DNA from: Diplocarpon mali
Lineage: Eukaryota; Ascomycota; Leotiomycetes; Helotiales; Drepanopezizaceae
Direction: 5' to 3'
Assembly: GCA_024741835.1 (NCBI GenBank)
Contig: JAENRP010000283.1
Span: forward strand, 1-58,082
Length of the DNA: 58,082 nucleotides
Shown here: one piece after another, positions 22,201 to 32,120 of the stretch
Numbering within the stretch: position 1 is the first letter of the stretch
Layout: the number at the start of each line of letters is the position of its first letter
Translations under genes and position numbers: made by a program
Notes under the pieces: generated by a model
The model's input: only the letters and a program-made list of their open reading frames with translations
What the model was told of the DNA's origin: nothing
Database searches by the model: none

Positions 22201-23144
22201 TTCTCTAGCTTTAAATATGCGAATCTTTTATATATTAGCTAATACTTTAATAGGCTTTTAGCTTCTAATAGCTTTAATAGCTAATTGTTAATTAATGCTT
22301 TATTATCAGCAGTTAAAAAGGACTAGTAATAGCAGTTTAAGGTTTTGCTATTTTTCAATTATAAGCTTAGCTTAAGAGTCGTTTTTAGTAAAACTGCAAG
22401 ATCTACTTGCAGTCTTAGCTTAAGAGTCGATTTCCTAAAAATAGCAAGATCTACTTATAGTCCTAGCTTAAGAGTCGTCTTTAACGATTTCGCAAATTTC
22501 ACTTGTAGTCCTAGCCTAAGAGTCATTTCCGCGAGTTTCACTTGCAATCTTAGCCTAAGAGTTATTATTAGCAAATTTGCAAAATCTACTTATAATCTTA
22601 GCCTAAGAGTTATTTCTATTAAATTCACTTATAATCCTAGCTTAAGAGTCATCTTTAAAGATACTTTATAATCTACTTATAGTCTTAGCTTAAAAGTCAT
22701 TTTTGCGAATTTTACTTGCAATCCTAGCTTAAGAGTCTATCTATTCTCCTTATCCTTACTTAATTATATTAAGGCAAAGAGTGTACTTTCTTTAAAGGAA
22801 TCTACTTATAAGTCTAACTTAAGAGTTAATTTCTATAATATCACCTTTAAAATAATATAAAGTCTATCTTTAATTTTAACTTTAAAGATCACTTTATAAT
22901 TATTATTTATAAATTATATAAATTGATTATTAAAAACTCTTATATAATTTAACTTTATATAGATTTTATAATTAAATAAGAGATTAATACTTAAGCTAGG
23001 TATAAGGAGAATATTTTATAAAAGGAAAGAAACGCTAGTAATATTTATCTCTATTATACCTATTAAGTCTATATATAACCTTCTATTACTAACTTTAATA
23101 GAGCGCCTTTTTATTTTAATAAGCGGGCCTTTAAATAGGTAGGA
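19255..23144 (-). pseudogene. A2 Copia pol remnant
   Basis: Same polyprotein as A1 and A7, read on the minus strand. RNase H lies at about 19300-19850, RT at about 19850-20720, linker at about 20850-21300, integrase at about 21400-22150, pre-integrase at about 22150-22310, the coded tandem repeat at 22363-22741, and the protease-to-repeat region (A-K-I-K-D-R-L-Y type segment near 22870) from 22760 to 23144. TAA/TAG stops occur throughout. Gag is not in the window for this copy. Confidence 0.8.
22363..22741 (-). repeat. Coded tandem repeat in A2 pol
   Basis: About eight degenerate units, each with CTTAAGAGTC or CCTAAGAGTC on the plus strand. Read on the minus strand they give T-L-x-x-R-P-Q-V-x-F/L-A units of 13 or 16 residues in frame with pol. 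Confidence 0.75.
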
Positions 23145-23331
23145 TATTGAGATAGGTGATACAGCTATTACTCCGATGTATTATTATGTGACCCTATTGC
23201 TTAGTCAGTAGGATATTAATACGTATATAGCTGTAGGGAAGAAAGGGGTAACCTTCCTTCCTTAACTCTTACTAATATATCGACTATCGACCTTTAGAAG
23301 CCTCCTTTACCTACTGCGCCGACTTACTTAA
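23145..23331 (+). repeat. LTR A, 5' LTR of A4 (first part)
   Basis: The first 187 bp of a 195-bp LTR A in plus orientation. The last 8 bp (GCTTAATA) lie at 44701-44708 after F outer, which inserted here with duplication of CTTAA (23327-23331 and 44696-44700). Joining the two parts in mind gives exactly the family LTR length. Confidence 0.88.
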
Positions 23332-23528
23332 TGTGGTACGGTCGGCTAGAGGGCCTTTATTGGGTCGCTTAAGAGGCTTGCTAATATAGATAAAGATGAT
23401 TGATTGTATTATTCTCTAATATATATATGGTAAGGAGACTTCGGAAAGAAAAGGGAGAGTCTATAACTAAGCAAAGTTATATAGAGGGTCTTTAGAATAA
23501 GTAGAGACTCCGCCTATTCTATATAATA
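23332..23528 (-). repeat. LTR F, 3' LTR of F outer
   Basis: 197 bp, TGTGGTACGGTCGGC at the outer edge, CTATTCTATATAATA at the inner edge (mutated from CATTCTGCACGACA). CCCCCTAATT next to it is the polypurine tract on the minus strand. Confidence 0.9.
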
Positions 23529-23589
23529 TACCCCCTAATTAGGCGATGCTCTTAGAATCGCTTAGCTATATAAATAAAACAAAGGAAAG

Positions 23590-24876
23590 AATGGCAGTTA
23601 TAAAGAAAGAGGCTCTATCTTATATACTGCCCCTTTAGAGGTCGTTCCTTTTAGAACGAGAAGGGTCGCCATAGGTAATAAGCGCGCTTAAGAATCTTTG
23701 CGATTCTATACTAATGCTCCATTTGGCTTCTTATAAAGTATTTCTATAGCAGAAGTTCTCCTTCCCTTCTTTTAAAAATAACCCTCTTTTATTATTTAAA
23801 AATATCGTCTTTATACTAATTGTTTTTAAATATAAAAGGAACTCCCGCTTATTATAGCCCTAGCCGCCCTTGTAAAGTAAGACTCTTAGAGTCCCTATGC
23901 CCTGCGTTATACTGACTTTGCGCTAAGTCGCTAGCGCTCCTTTAAGAGCTGTAACCCTAGTGCGATCGTCCTAGCGCCTGCTAGGCAATAAGCCGCCGCT
24001 GCTATTGCCGCCGTCCTCGCCGCCGCTACTACTGCCGCCTAAGAGCCCCGCCCTTATTACGCGTTATATACTAGAGCCTACGACGGAATATAATAACACG
24101 TACGTGCGCTATATTATATATAGGAGTATTAGCAATCTCGATTATTAGTACTTTAATAGCACCTTTGGTGCGCGTTGCGTTTGTTATACTATATTAAGTA
24201 ATAGCTATTAGTAGGCCAGCGGCCCTCTCCTTGCCTCTTAAGAGGCTATTGTATCGGCTTGCGCCCGCGGCGCCTTTAAAGAGGAGGTAGTACTATTGCT
24301 TAATATAATAAAGGGTGCGCTTTAGAGCTTCTGTAGTACATTTGTCAAGTCTTATTAAGTTTTAAGCTGATTTTAAAAGATAAGAGCAATTAGACCCTAG
24401 TGCTAAGAGGGCCTATTACTCTTATAAGTAGTAATACTGCTGCCTCCCTTGCTCTTAGTATCCTATTTGCGTTTGCCGCCGGCCTATCCTCTGCCGCCCT
24501 ATTCCCTTTGCTTGCCGCCGCTGCTACTCTTATCCTTGCCGCTACTGCTACCGCCGACCCTTTTATATCTCCCTTTATCTCCTTAGCTTCTGCTATTACC
24601 GCTCCCGCCTTTGCTGCCGCTTTTGCTGCACCTCCTGCCTTTACTCCTACTATCGCTAGTATATTTGCCGGCAGGCCTTTGGCTAAGGGAGTGCTAGTAG
24701 GCCTCTCTTAAGAGGAGATCTATACGAAGCTCTTGGCTATAGCATCTCAGCTCCTAGCCTTAGCTAAGAGAATCTAAGAGAGGGTTGCGCCTTATAATAG
24801 CAGCTTAAGAATATTACCTATCTTATATTTTTAAAAAAGGAGAAGCTTTTATAATATGTTTTATAAGAGAAAATAA
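23590..24876 (+). other. GC-richer block of F outer, possible antisense frame
   Basis: This lies between the RNase H end and the 3' LTR. One plus-strand frame runs from about 23590 to a TAA at 24874-24876 with only TAA/TAG interruptions. Its core 24400-24711 is open for 103 codons, alanine-rich and hydrophobic (about 40% Ala by eye). The minus-strand frame over the same core is also open and alanine/glycine-rich, because GCN codons read similarly on both strands, so the coding strand is undecided. In F inner the core is 111 codons long, an in-frame 24-bp difference, which favours coding on one strand or the other. No known domain was recognised. Confidence 0.35.
24304..24332 (+). promoter_or_regulatory. 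TATA-like conserved block in F outer
   Basis: TATAATAAAGGGTGCGC followed by TTTAGAGCTTCT, about 70-100 bp upstream of the alanine-rich frame. It corresponds to 9621 in element D and 35444 in F inner. Candidate antisense promoter, by conservation only. Confidence 0.3.
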
Positions 24877-25916
24877 ATAAATGTAATTATAAGAGAGTAA
24901 GAGCTTATAAGTATAAGTCTTTTAGTAATAAGTGATTACTTGCTAATAAGTGCGAGTTGCTAAACGATTATTTAAAAGCTTTAGAGGTTTAATAAATAAA
25001 CAAAGCTTTTAAACTTCTAGCAGTCTAGGTTTTTAATAAGCCTATCTATGTGCATCTCCTTAATAAAGAGGTAGATTATTTAAAAGCTTTCTCTTTAATA
25101 CTCTTAGTAGATTTATATATTGCTGATTTTGATATATCAAAGGCTTATTTTAATCTTCTTATTCTTTATAACAATTAGCCGAATCGTCTATTAGTTATTA
25201 TAATATATATTCTATTTAAAGAGGGAGTCTATGCGAATCTCCTTAAAGAGGCGTTTTATAACTATCATCTCCTTTGTAGTAGAAACCATACTATAGAGTT
25301 TTGCTTTATTAAAGGAGAGTGTAATAGTCGCTTGGCGATTTGCTTTTTAAATAATCGGTCCTTTAAATAGGAAGAAGATATATCCTTAGGAGGATCTGCA
25401 AGTCTCTTAGTCATTTCTAAAAGAAGCATTTAAAGACGCAACCAGTTGGTATTCCTTAGCCTTAAAGCTATAGGCAATTCCTAAGAAGCGTATACTATAT
25501 AAGTATTAAAGCATTTAATCCGCAGCTAAGAGGTACTTAAAGCTTAGATTAGTTAAGAAGAAAGATAATTAAAAGGCTGCGAACGCAATGTCTAAGCGTA
25601 TTATAATTGCTATATAAAGAATAAAGCCTATTTTCTCTTAATACTCCTTTACCTTTTTTAAAAAAGCTTATCTTAAGTTCTTAATAAACTCCTTCTTTAG
25701 CAGTAGAGTATTAGGCACTCTCCTTATATTAGCTTTAAACTTTTAAGCGATCTTCTTAATATAGGTATTATAAACTAAGGAGATCCTCTTTGCCTTTCTA
25801 TCTTAAATAATCCTTACTCTAAGGAATTAAGAGATATCTCTTATAATAGTAAGCTTATATGCCCTCTTTAGGTCTTTAATCAGATAAGTCGCTTGATTTA
25901 AGTTAAAGGCCTTATA
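24877..25916 (-). pseudogene. F outer pol remnant (RT end, RNase H)
   Basis: The minus strand carries the C-terminal RT and RNase H of the F polyprotein. The K-N-L-D-C-x-K-F-K-S-F end segment lies at about 25000-25060, and the A-E-like connection helices at about 25230-25330. R-P-D-x-A-F-A-type palm sequence is near 25560-25620. The RT active site itself is cut off: A3 inserted about 10 bp from the Y-I-N-D box, which resumes at 32121. RIP stops throughout. Confidence 0.75.
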
Positions 25917-26111
25917 TATTGAGCTTAAGTGAGTCGGCGCAATAGGTATAGGAAACTTCTAAAGGTCGATAGTCGATATATTAGTAAGAGTTAAGGAAGG
26001 AAGGTTACCCCTTTCTTCCTTATAGCTATATATATATTAATATCCTACTGATTAAGCAGTAGGGTTATATAATAATATATCGGAGTAATAGCTATATTAC
26101 CTATCTTAATA
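25917..26111 (-). repeat. LTR A, 3' LTR of A3
   Basis: 195 bp, outer edge TATTGAGCTTAAG, inner edge CTATCTTAATA. More mutated than its partner at 31921. Confidence 0.9.
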
Positions 26112-26250
26112 TCCCTACTTAAACCTTACTCCGATTGACCTGCAGTTAGGAAAATAACAACTATCCTTTTGCGCTAATCTAACTCTTAAGTATCTCTTTA
26201 AATTAAAAATAATCAATTAATAGCAACCTTTATTAAAATCACTAATCCTA

Positions 26251-26402
26251 CTTATAGGGCGGGACCAGGAGTCAAATTTCCAAAAGCGTTCCTTTATAAG
26301 ACTACGTGACTTGACTCGCAGTCTAGGCCTAGGAGTTAATCTAAAAAAAACTTTACTTTATAAGATTATATAACTTAACTTGCAAGGCAGGCCCAGGAGT
26401 CG
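26251..26402 (-). repeat. A-family 3' non-coding repeat, three units
   Basis: Three AGGAGTC/GGAGTT-bearing units between the 3' LTR and RNase H of A3, as in A2 and A7. Confidence 0.6.
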
Positions 26403-26404
26403 TC

Positions 26405-29400
26405 CTTAAGCTTGCTAAGCCCTTACTATCTTCTATAATCCTAATATATCTTTAAATGCTTTAAACTTTATAACTATCTTTAATAGCTTTATAAATCCAT
26501 CTACTACTATTTAATTAGTTAGGATATAAGTGATTAATAACTTATTCTTTATAATAAGGTTATAAATAAAGTAGTAGGTAATATTGATATATTTCGATCG
26601 CTTATATAAATATAGATTCTTTATAAGTATAATCGCCCTTGTATTATCTACTTAAAGATTAATATAGTTCCTATCTTATTTAATATACTTAGCAAAACCT
26701 ATATCTTTTAGAACTTAGGCGATCTATAATCCTTACTTGCAATTTAATAATATTAATATATATTTAGCCTTAGTACTTGCAGTAGCTATTGATTTCTACT
26801 TTCTACTTTCCTATAATATAAGTCTACTATATAGTATTGCTATGCTTTTAAATATACTTTTCTAACCTTTTATATTTGCTTAATTAGAATTGGTATATAC
26901 CTTAAGCTTTGCGCTTATATATTTTGTTAGTTTATATCTTACCTTTTATATAATTGTCAATCGAAGGTACCTTTTAAATTGCTTAATTGCATTCTTATAT
27001 TAAATTGTTAGATCCTTTAAGTTCTAATTAAGTTGCCTAGTAATAAAGGCGATATCTGGTCTTATATATACTATAATATATATAATTGCTTTAATATCCT
27101 ATTAGTACTTCTTTAAATCTCCTTTCTACTTATTTTCATTAATAGGCTTTAACTTATTATACTTTCCTTCGATTAGAGTACACTTTAGCTTAAAGTTGGG
27201 AGTATAAGTAGAGAGTCCTATTTGGTCTAGGATCTTTTTAATATACTACTCTTAATCTAATTAGAGTTCTTAAGTAGAGCGATTCCTTATAATACAAATG
27301 CTAAGGATCTTATAAATTCCCTGTAAATCCTTAGTATTAAAACGTTTCCGAATTGTTATAAAGAACTAATCTAATTAAGTAATTGTTTTTATAGCTATAG
27401 TAATATTATTAATATATAAGAGCAACTTGATTCTACGCTTAATATAGGTAAAAAGATAAGGGTTAGCTAGGCTTTAAACGAATCCCATTTCTATTAAAGT
27501 AAAGCTATATAAGAGGTTCTAATTATAGGCTGATTATTTAAGCCTATAAATACTATAGAATATATAAAGAGAGTGGCTAGCGCGTATAAGAATACTATTA
27601 GGTTAAGAGAGAAAAATCCGTTCTTTTATAGTCGCTTTAGTAAATGTATTTTTAATATTATACTATCTATATTCAAAGTTCTTAATAGCTACTATTGCTA
27701 TAAATATGCAAAGGGTATTTATATAAACTATTGGCGCGAATATATTGAAGTAGTCTTTTCTATACTATTAAAAGAAGCCCTTAGCTATAAGCCTTACCTT
27801 ATAACGTTCTAAGGTCCTATCTACATATATTTTAATTGTAAAGACCCACTTTATTAATACTAGGTTTACATCCTTTAGCGTCGGTTCCTCTATCTATATA
27901 CTATTTGCAATAAGAGAGCTTATTTCCTTTTAGATTGCCTTACTCTATACTGCTCTATTCTTTAGATTATTAATAGCTTTATCGTACGTCTTTAAAAGAG
28001 AGATTTTCATTATCCTTCTAGCGGCTAAGAATGCATTATCTTTATTAAAGCTCTATTAAAGTTCGAGCTTATAAATCCTATACGCTATTATGGCCTAGAT
28101 ACGCTTAGACTCGCGTTCGTCTAAGGTATCTTCTAGTTCTAGGTCTTTATTCCTCTTTAAAGACGTAGGTTTAGCTATAGGTTCTATAGGCTTATTATTT
28201 AAGGAACCGCTTTCTAGTAGTAGAGGCTTATTATTACTTATACCTATCTCGGGAATATCTTTTACTATAAGTACTTTAATTAAAGGGATAATAATATCAA
28301 AGTTGTTCTATACTTTAAGTAGTTTGCAAACGATAGGAATAGTCTATTCGGCCTTTAAGCGACTAATAGGTCGTCGATTAGCAGGTATACTTAATATACC
28401 TAAGCTTAAAGAAAGGGGTTATTAGTTCGGCTTAATAGTATTACTACTAAGTAGTATATCTTGCGAATCTTTAGGTATATAGAGCTTTAAGGATAGCTTC
28501 CTCCTATTTTAAGATTTATTAAACTCAACTATTAAAGATATGATTACTCGCTTTAGGTCTAGTATATATACTATCTATTACTTTATTATCTATTTAATAT
28601 ACTTAATAAATATATACTCTTTACCTTAGTCTATTAGCTTCTTACTCTTTATACCTATAGGCTAGGACTTTGGGCTAATATAAGAATAGCAGACGCTTTT
28701 AAAGATGCAGATATAGTTTAGGCTTAGTTTCTATCCGAAATATGCCTTATATAGTAATATTTAAGTGCTATTAACTATTAGTCTACTACCTATTCTATTT
28801 TATAGGTATATGTCTGCCTTAATCGCAAGGTCTTAGAATTCTAGTAGTAAGTTAGTATCTTATAGTAGAGTATAATAATTAGTCTCTACTTATTAGATAC
28901 TTCGCTTAGCGATGCTATTTTAATAGGAACCTTTATATATTATAGTTAGTTTATAACAAACTCCTTATTTTACTTATTTATTAAGCTTTGCCCTAATCTT
29001 TAATACGTTATTAGACCTAATAGCTATTAGCTTTAACTAGGTCTAGCGTTCTTCTATTACTTTCTAAGTTTCTAGCTTTTCTATAAGCTTAGATTTAGTC
29101 CTAGTGCAAATAGTCTATATCTATTAAGTAGAATTATCTACTATTTAAGAAAACCAATTATTTCCTTTAATTAAGGTTATAAATAGTTTAGTAGTATTAA
29201 TAGATATTAGCGCTAATATTAAATCTTTTTATAAATTAAGCTTAGTTTGCATTTGATTTTAAAGTTTTATTAGCTTGCAAATTCGGTATACTAAGCGATC
29301 CTTTAGTACTTAAATCTTCTGTTTTAAGGTTAAGACCTTATATAAGCCCTTTAATTTCTTTAGCCTTAAATGTATAAATCTTTTATATATTAGCTAATAC

Positions 29401-30310
29401 TTTAATAAGCTTTTAGCTTTTAATAGCTTTAATAGCCTATTATCAATTGATACTTTATTATTAATAGCTGGAAAGGATTAGTAATAGTAGTTTAAGGTTT
29501 TACCGTTTTCTAATTGCAAGCCTAGCTTAGGAGTCGTTTTTAATAAAACCGTAAGATCTACTCGCAGTCTTAGCTTAAGAGTCGATTTCCTAGAAATAGT
29601 AAGATCTACTTACGGTCTTAGCTTAAGAGTCGTTTCTAACGAATTTGCGAGTTTCACTCGCAGTCTTAGCTTAAGAGTCATTTCTGCAAATTTCACTTGC
29701 AATCCTAGCTTAAGAGTCATTATTAGCAAATTTGCAGAATCCACTTACAATCTTAGCCTAAGAGTCATTTCTATTAAATTCACTTATAATCCTAGCTTAA
29801 GAGTTATTTTTAAAGATACTTTACAATCTACTTATAATTCTAGCTTAAGAGTCATTTTTACGAATTTTACTTGCGATCCTAGCTTAAGAGTCTATCTATT
29901 TTCCTTATTTTCATTTAATTATATTAGGGCAAAGAGTGCACTTTCTTTAAAGGAATCTATTTATAAGTCTGGCTTAAGAGTCAATTTCTATAATATTACC
30001 TTTAAGATAATATAAAGTCTATCTTTGATTTTAGCCTTAAAGATCACTTTATAGTTATTATTTATAAATTATATAAATTGATTATTAAAAACTCTTATAT
30101 AATTTAACTTTATATAGATCTTATAGTTAAATAAAAGATTAATACCTAAGTTAAGTATAAGGAGAACATTTTACAAAAGGAAAGAAATGCTAGTAATATT
30201 TATTTCTACTATACTTATTAAGTTTATATATAACCTTTTACTGCCAACCTTAATAGAGTGCCTTTTTATTTTAATAAGCGGGCCTTTAAATAGGTAGGGT
30301 TTATTAGTTA
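26405..30310 (-). pseudogene. A3 Copia pol remnant
   Basis: Minus-strand A polyprotein from the protease region to RNase H. RNase H is at about 26450-27000, RT at about 27000-27870, linker at about 28000-28450, integrase at about 28550-29290, pre-integrase at about 29290-29450, coded tandem repeat at 29519-29892, and protease-like region at about 29920-30310 (ending near the A-Y-I-T-N-K-S segment). Colinear with A7 without evident indels. TAA/TAG stops are spread evenly. Confidence 0.82.
29519..29892 (-). repeat. Coded tandem repeat in A3 pol
   Basis: The same array as 22363-22741 with the same order of long and short units. Each unit is marked by AGCTTAAGAGTC or GCCTAAGAGTC on the plus strand. 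Confidence 0.75.
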
Positions 30311-31860
30311 TATATGCTATATAACTAGTATTATTATACTAATCGGATTTAAAGATCTTATAGAGATCGGCTTTTAAAACGTAGGCATCTTTATTATAAT
30401 TATTATTTAAATTATCAAAAGTAGATTTAAGTTTAAATAATCTACTATTATTATTAAAGGTATCTATTAAAGTTTTGATTAAATAGCCTTTTCCTTTGCC
30501 TTTCTTTAGTAGTTGCAGCCTTTAGTAAGATAAGGGCAGTTTGCTTCTTAACTTCTGCTTTAATTACTTCTTAATATTAAAGCTAGCGACTATATTAACT
30601 AGTTGCCTTCTAACTTTATAATTAGTAATATTATAAGTACTATTATAGAAGTAGTATCCCTGATAAGCTTAAAGGCTCGTCCTATGCTCCTTCCTCTTCT
30701 TAGGCTTATCGTTGCCCTATAACGCAGCATTTGCTAATTTAAAGCGTCCTTTAAGGTCTTACTTAATAGTTCGAAGGAGGTCGATCTTCTTATAGATCTT
30801 AAGGTTAGGTTAGATAAGAAGAGATTATTTTATAATAGCGAACTTAAAAGAGAGGCTATTAAGTAGGAAATTAAAAAGCTAAGTTTCCTTAAAAGTTATA
30901 GCTATCCTAAGATCTGCGGCTTTTACTTTTCTCCTCGCTTTATATAGTATAGATTAAGCAAAGTCTATATTTATATCTATATCCTTACTATCTTTATCTT
31001 TTTTATATTAAAATAAAGTGATCTGCTATAGCAGATGCTAAGTATTAAAGGCAGTTATTTAAAAGTATTTTGCTTTTAAAGTATCCTATCTTATCTTTGC
31101 ATTATTATAAACTTAAATAAAATCTTAGTCTTTATCGCTTAAACTTCTATTGATTTTAAGCTTACATTTAGCTAAGGCTAGCTTATACTCCTTCTCCTTT
31201 TCTATATTTAAAATCTGCCTTTAGGATTCTTAATTATTATCTATTAAAGCTCTTAAGCTAAGCTTATTTAATATATTTGGCAAATCCTTAGCAGTTGTAT
31301 TAACTATTAAAGTAGAAGTAGATAAATTAGTAGAAGGAGTATAAGAGGCTATTCTTACGTATTTAACAAGTGTCTTTTAAATCGCCATTTCGATACCTTT
31401 GCTTTTAAAGTAAAGCTTTAAATCGTCAAAGTATTATTGCTAGTTCTTTTAAAAGAGTTAGAGGTCTCTAGGTCTGGTATTTCAATTGGAATCGGAAGCT
31501 ATTGCTATTTCAAATAGAATTGCATTTAAAATCAAATAAATTAAATAGTTAAGGGCACTCCTCTTATCGAAAAGTTAAAATGATTAAATAGCAGGTATTA
31601 TAGAAGTATTAAATAAGAAGGAAGTCCTCTTATCGAAAAGGGTTTTTTTTTTTTTTTTTAAGCTATAACATAGGGAATCATACCTCTTACGAAATACAGT
31701 AAAGCAAAGAATCATACCTCTTATAATACTAAAGGGGTTATAAAGCAAGGAATCACACCTCTTACAATACAGGTTGGCTAAATAAGGAATTATACCTCTT
31801 ATTCGCCGATTGCTCGCCTTTTACTATAAGTCTCGTTCAACTTCTTACTAATAGTTGCAG
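30311..31860 (-). pseudogene. A3 gag remnant with zinc knuckle
   Basis: Minus-strand Gag of family A. The zinc-knuckle segment, near 30590-30660, reads on related copies as Y-Y-F-Y-N-S-T-Y-N-I-T-N-C/Y-K, a mutated C-x2-C-x4-H-x4-C. The N-terminal part (about 31400-31500) holds the F-x-R-N-W-Q-x-Y-F-D segment, and acidic/lysine-rich helices lie between. The protein packages element RNA. The first Cys codons are lost by TGC/TGT to TAC/TAT changes. The homologous regions are 44760-46250, 46570-47880 and 52000-53440. Confidence 0.7.
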
Positions 31861-31909
31861 CGCAAGTGCTTTCTAAAGGAAGTTAATAATCTATTATCGG
31901 TCTATCTAA

Positions 31910-31920
31910 GGCTTATAACC
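31910..31920 (-). promoter_or_regulatory. A3 primer-binding site (tRNA-iMet anticodon arm)
   Basis: The minus strand reads GGTTATAAGCC immediately inside the 5' LTR. One TG to TA change away is GGTTATGAGCC, the complement of the conserved initiator-Met anticodon stem-loop (GGCTCATAACC). Same site in A4, A5 and A7. Confidence 0.6.
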
Positions 31921-32115
31921 TATTAAGCTTAAGTAAGTTGGCGTAGTAAGTATAGGAAACTTCTAAAGGTCGATAGTCGATATATTAGTAAGAGTTAAGG
32001 AAGGAAGGTTACCCCTTTCTTTCCTATAGCTATATATATATTAATATCCTACTGACTAAGCAGTAGGGTCATATGATAATACATCAGAGTGATAGCTGTA
32101 TCACCCATCTCAACA
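31921..32115 (-). repeat. LTR A, 5' LTR of A3
   Basis: 195 bp. Inner edge TATTAAGCTTAAG is mutated. Outer edge CACCCATCTCAACA is intact, the reverse complement of TGTTGAGATGGGTG. Confidence 0.92.
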
Positions 32116-32120
32116 TTATA

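Larger units (their letters stand above)
18764..23144 (-). mobile_element. Copia element A2, 3' part
   Basis: Family A element on the minus strand inserted into element G. It contains the 3' LTR, the 3' repeat block, and RNase H, RT, integrase, the coded tandem repeat and the protease end. At 23144 it is broken by A4 (flank TAGGA). The rest of A2 (Gag and 5' LTR) must lie beyond the right edge of the window, as everything to the right is nested inside it. Confidence 0.85.
25917..32115 (-). mobile_element. Complete Copia element A3
   Basis: A full-length family A element of 6199 bp on the minus strand with 195-bp LTRs and a perfect TTATA target duplication (25912-25916 and 32116-32120). It sits in F outer, next to the RT active-site codons. 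It has Gag with zinc knuckle, protease-like region, coded tandem repeat, integrase, RT, RNase H and three 3' repeat units. All frames carry RIP stops. Confidence 0.93.

Noticed and set aside
22345..22671. Plus-strand 108-codon frame with S-L-R-V repeats (likewise 51408-51719 and minus 53795-54223)
   Set aside because: These are the opposite-strand readings of the coded tandem repeat of family A. The repeat itself is in frame with pol on the sense strand, so these frames are shadows.
27573..27812. Plus-strand 79-codon frame
   Set aside because: Antisense to RT of A3. The homologous positions in A2 and A6 are interrupted, so it is chance.
31647..31660. T run as a terminator or a poly-A tail
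   Set aside because: It lies in the leader of A3 (minus strand), and related copies have a shorter run at the same place (44970, 52155), so it is a slippage-prone homopolymer within the element.
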